Assembly: GCA_041485125.1 (NCBI GenBank)
Contig: JBGPIT010000029.1
Span: 1 to 24,053, forward strand
Length of the DNA stretch: 24,053 nucleotides
Source: JBGPIT01 sp041485125
GTDB taxonomy: Bacteria; Desulfobacterota; Binatia; UTPRO1
Reading direction: 5' to 3'
This document shows, one piece after another, positions 23,910-24,053 of the stretch. The position numbers were made by a program, and so were the translations under genes. The notes beneath the pieces were generated by a model. The model was not told the DNA's origin. It ran no database searches and saw only the letters and a list, made by a program, of their open reading frames with translations. Numbering within the stretch: position 1 is the stretch's first letter; every line of letters begins with the position of its first letter.

Positions 23910-24053
23910 ATGTCGATCCGCCCTGTTCGCCCATTGCTGCTCGCGCTCGCGTTCCTCGTCGTTGCCGGTCCGGCGGCGGCCCAGTGCCCGGGAAGTTGCA
24001 GCGCCGAGATCGTGAGCGTCCCGAAGACGATCGAGAAGTACGTGAAGGCGCGC
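23910..24053 (+). CDS. Exported cysteine-containing protein (3' partial)
   Basis: AGGAGG (23899-23904) is followed after 5 bases by ATG 23910. The 48 visible codons begin MSIRPVRPLLLALAFLVVAG, a clear signal peptide with likely cleavage after AAA (PAAAQ), and continue QCPGSCSAEIVSVPKTIEKY to the window end. Two cysteines come right after the cleavage site, followed by a lysine-rich helix, which recalls the start of the cysteine-rich secreted protein at 3288-4304, though identity is too short to claim one family. A GCTAGGTC stretch (23844-23851) about 60 bases upstream could be a -10 box. The gene runs off the right edge. Confidence 0.75.
   Translation, partial: MSIRPVRPLLLALAFLVVAGPAAAQCPGSCSAEIVSVPKTIEKYVKAR

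Noticed and set aside
1..24053. CRISPR array, insertion sequence, rRNA or tRNA
   Set aside because: No regularly spaced repeats, no transposase motifs and no cloverleaf or rRNA sequence recognised; all gaps are under 300 bases.

Overview
The window is a 24 kb stretch of dense, high-GC bacterial chromosome (about 70% GC by eye) with short gaps and good Shine-Dalgarno sites before many genes. The content suggests a soil or sediment bacterium of the former deltaproteobacterial sphere: paired acyl-CoA dehydrogenases, F420-type luciferase-like oxidoreductases, SelO, an AddAB-like pair, and several exported cysteine-rich or FG-GAP proteins. The two styles of exported protein resemble proteins I associate with Candidatus Binatota/Binatia. 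That assignment is an inference from memory, not a search result. No rRNA, tRNA, CRISPR array or insertion sequence was recognised, and no gap without a gene exceeds 300 bases.

Left part (1-6100): the 3' end of a protein with two thioredoxin/GST-N folds, then two adjacent acyl-CoA dehydrogenase genes (probably one heteromeric enzyme) closed by a hairpin terminator. A divergent pair follows: a secreted 22-cysteine protein on the minus strand and, on the plus strand, an FG-GAP surface protein that looks broken. It has a stop at codon 5 of the signal peptide and a frame-breaking, deletion-like junction inside GGC repeats.

Middle (6100-11600): the minus strand carries selO, a clearly lower-GC two-gene cassette (an endonuclease-IV-like TIM barrel and a nucleotidyltransferase, overlapping by one base), and a luciferase-like oxidoreductase. 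A second, different luciferase-like oxidoreductase runs divergently and may be leaderless. The low-GC cassette is the best candidate for an uncharacterised system here.

Right part (11650-21420), all plus strand: a flavin amine oxidase, a YjbQ / NTF2-like / DUF2804 gene group, and a translationally coupled AddB-like and AddA-like pair. The AddB-like protein keeps a nuclease site and four iron-sulfur cysteines but has no evident Walker A. The AddA-like protein has all the UvrD-type helicase motifs, a second nuclease site and an internal sliding-clamp-like hexapeptide.

Right end (21420-24053): a small lipoprotein, a 47-residue charged small protein followed by a textbook terminator, an exported M20 metallopeptidase on the minus strand, and the start of another exported cysteine-containing protein cut by the window end.
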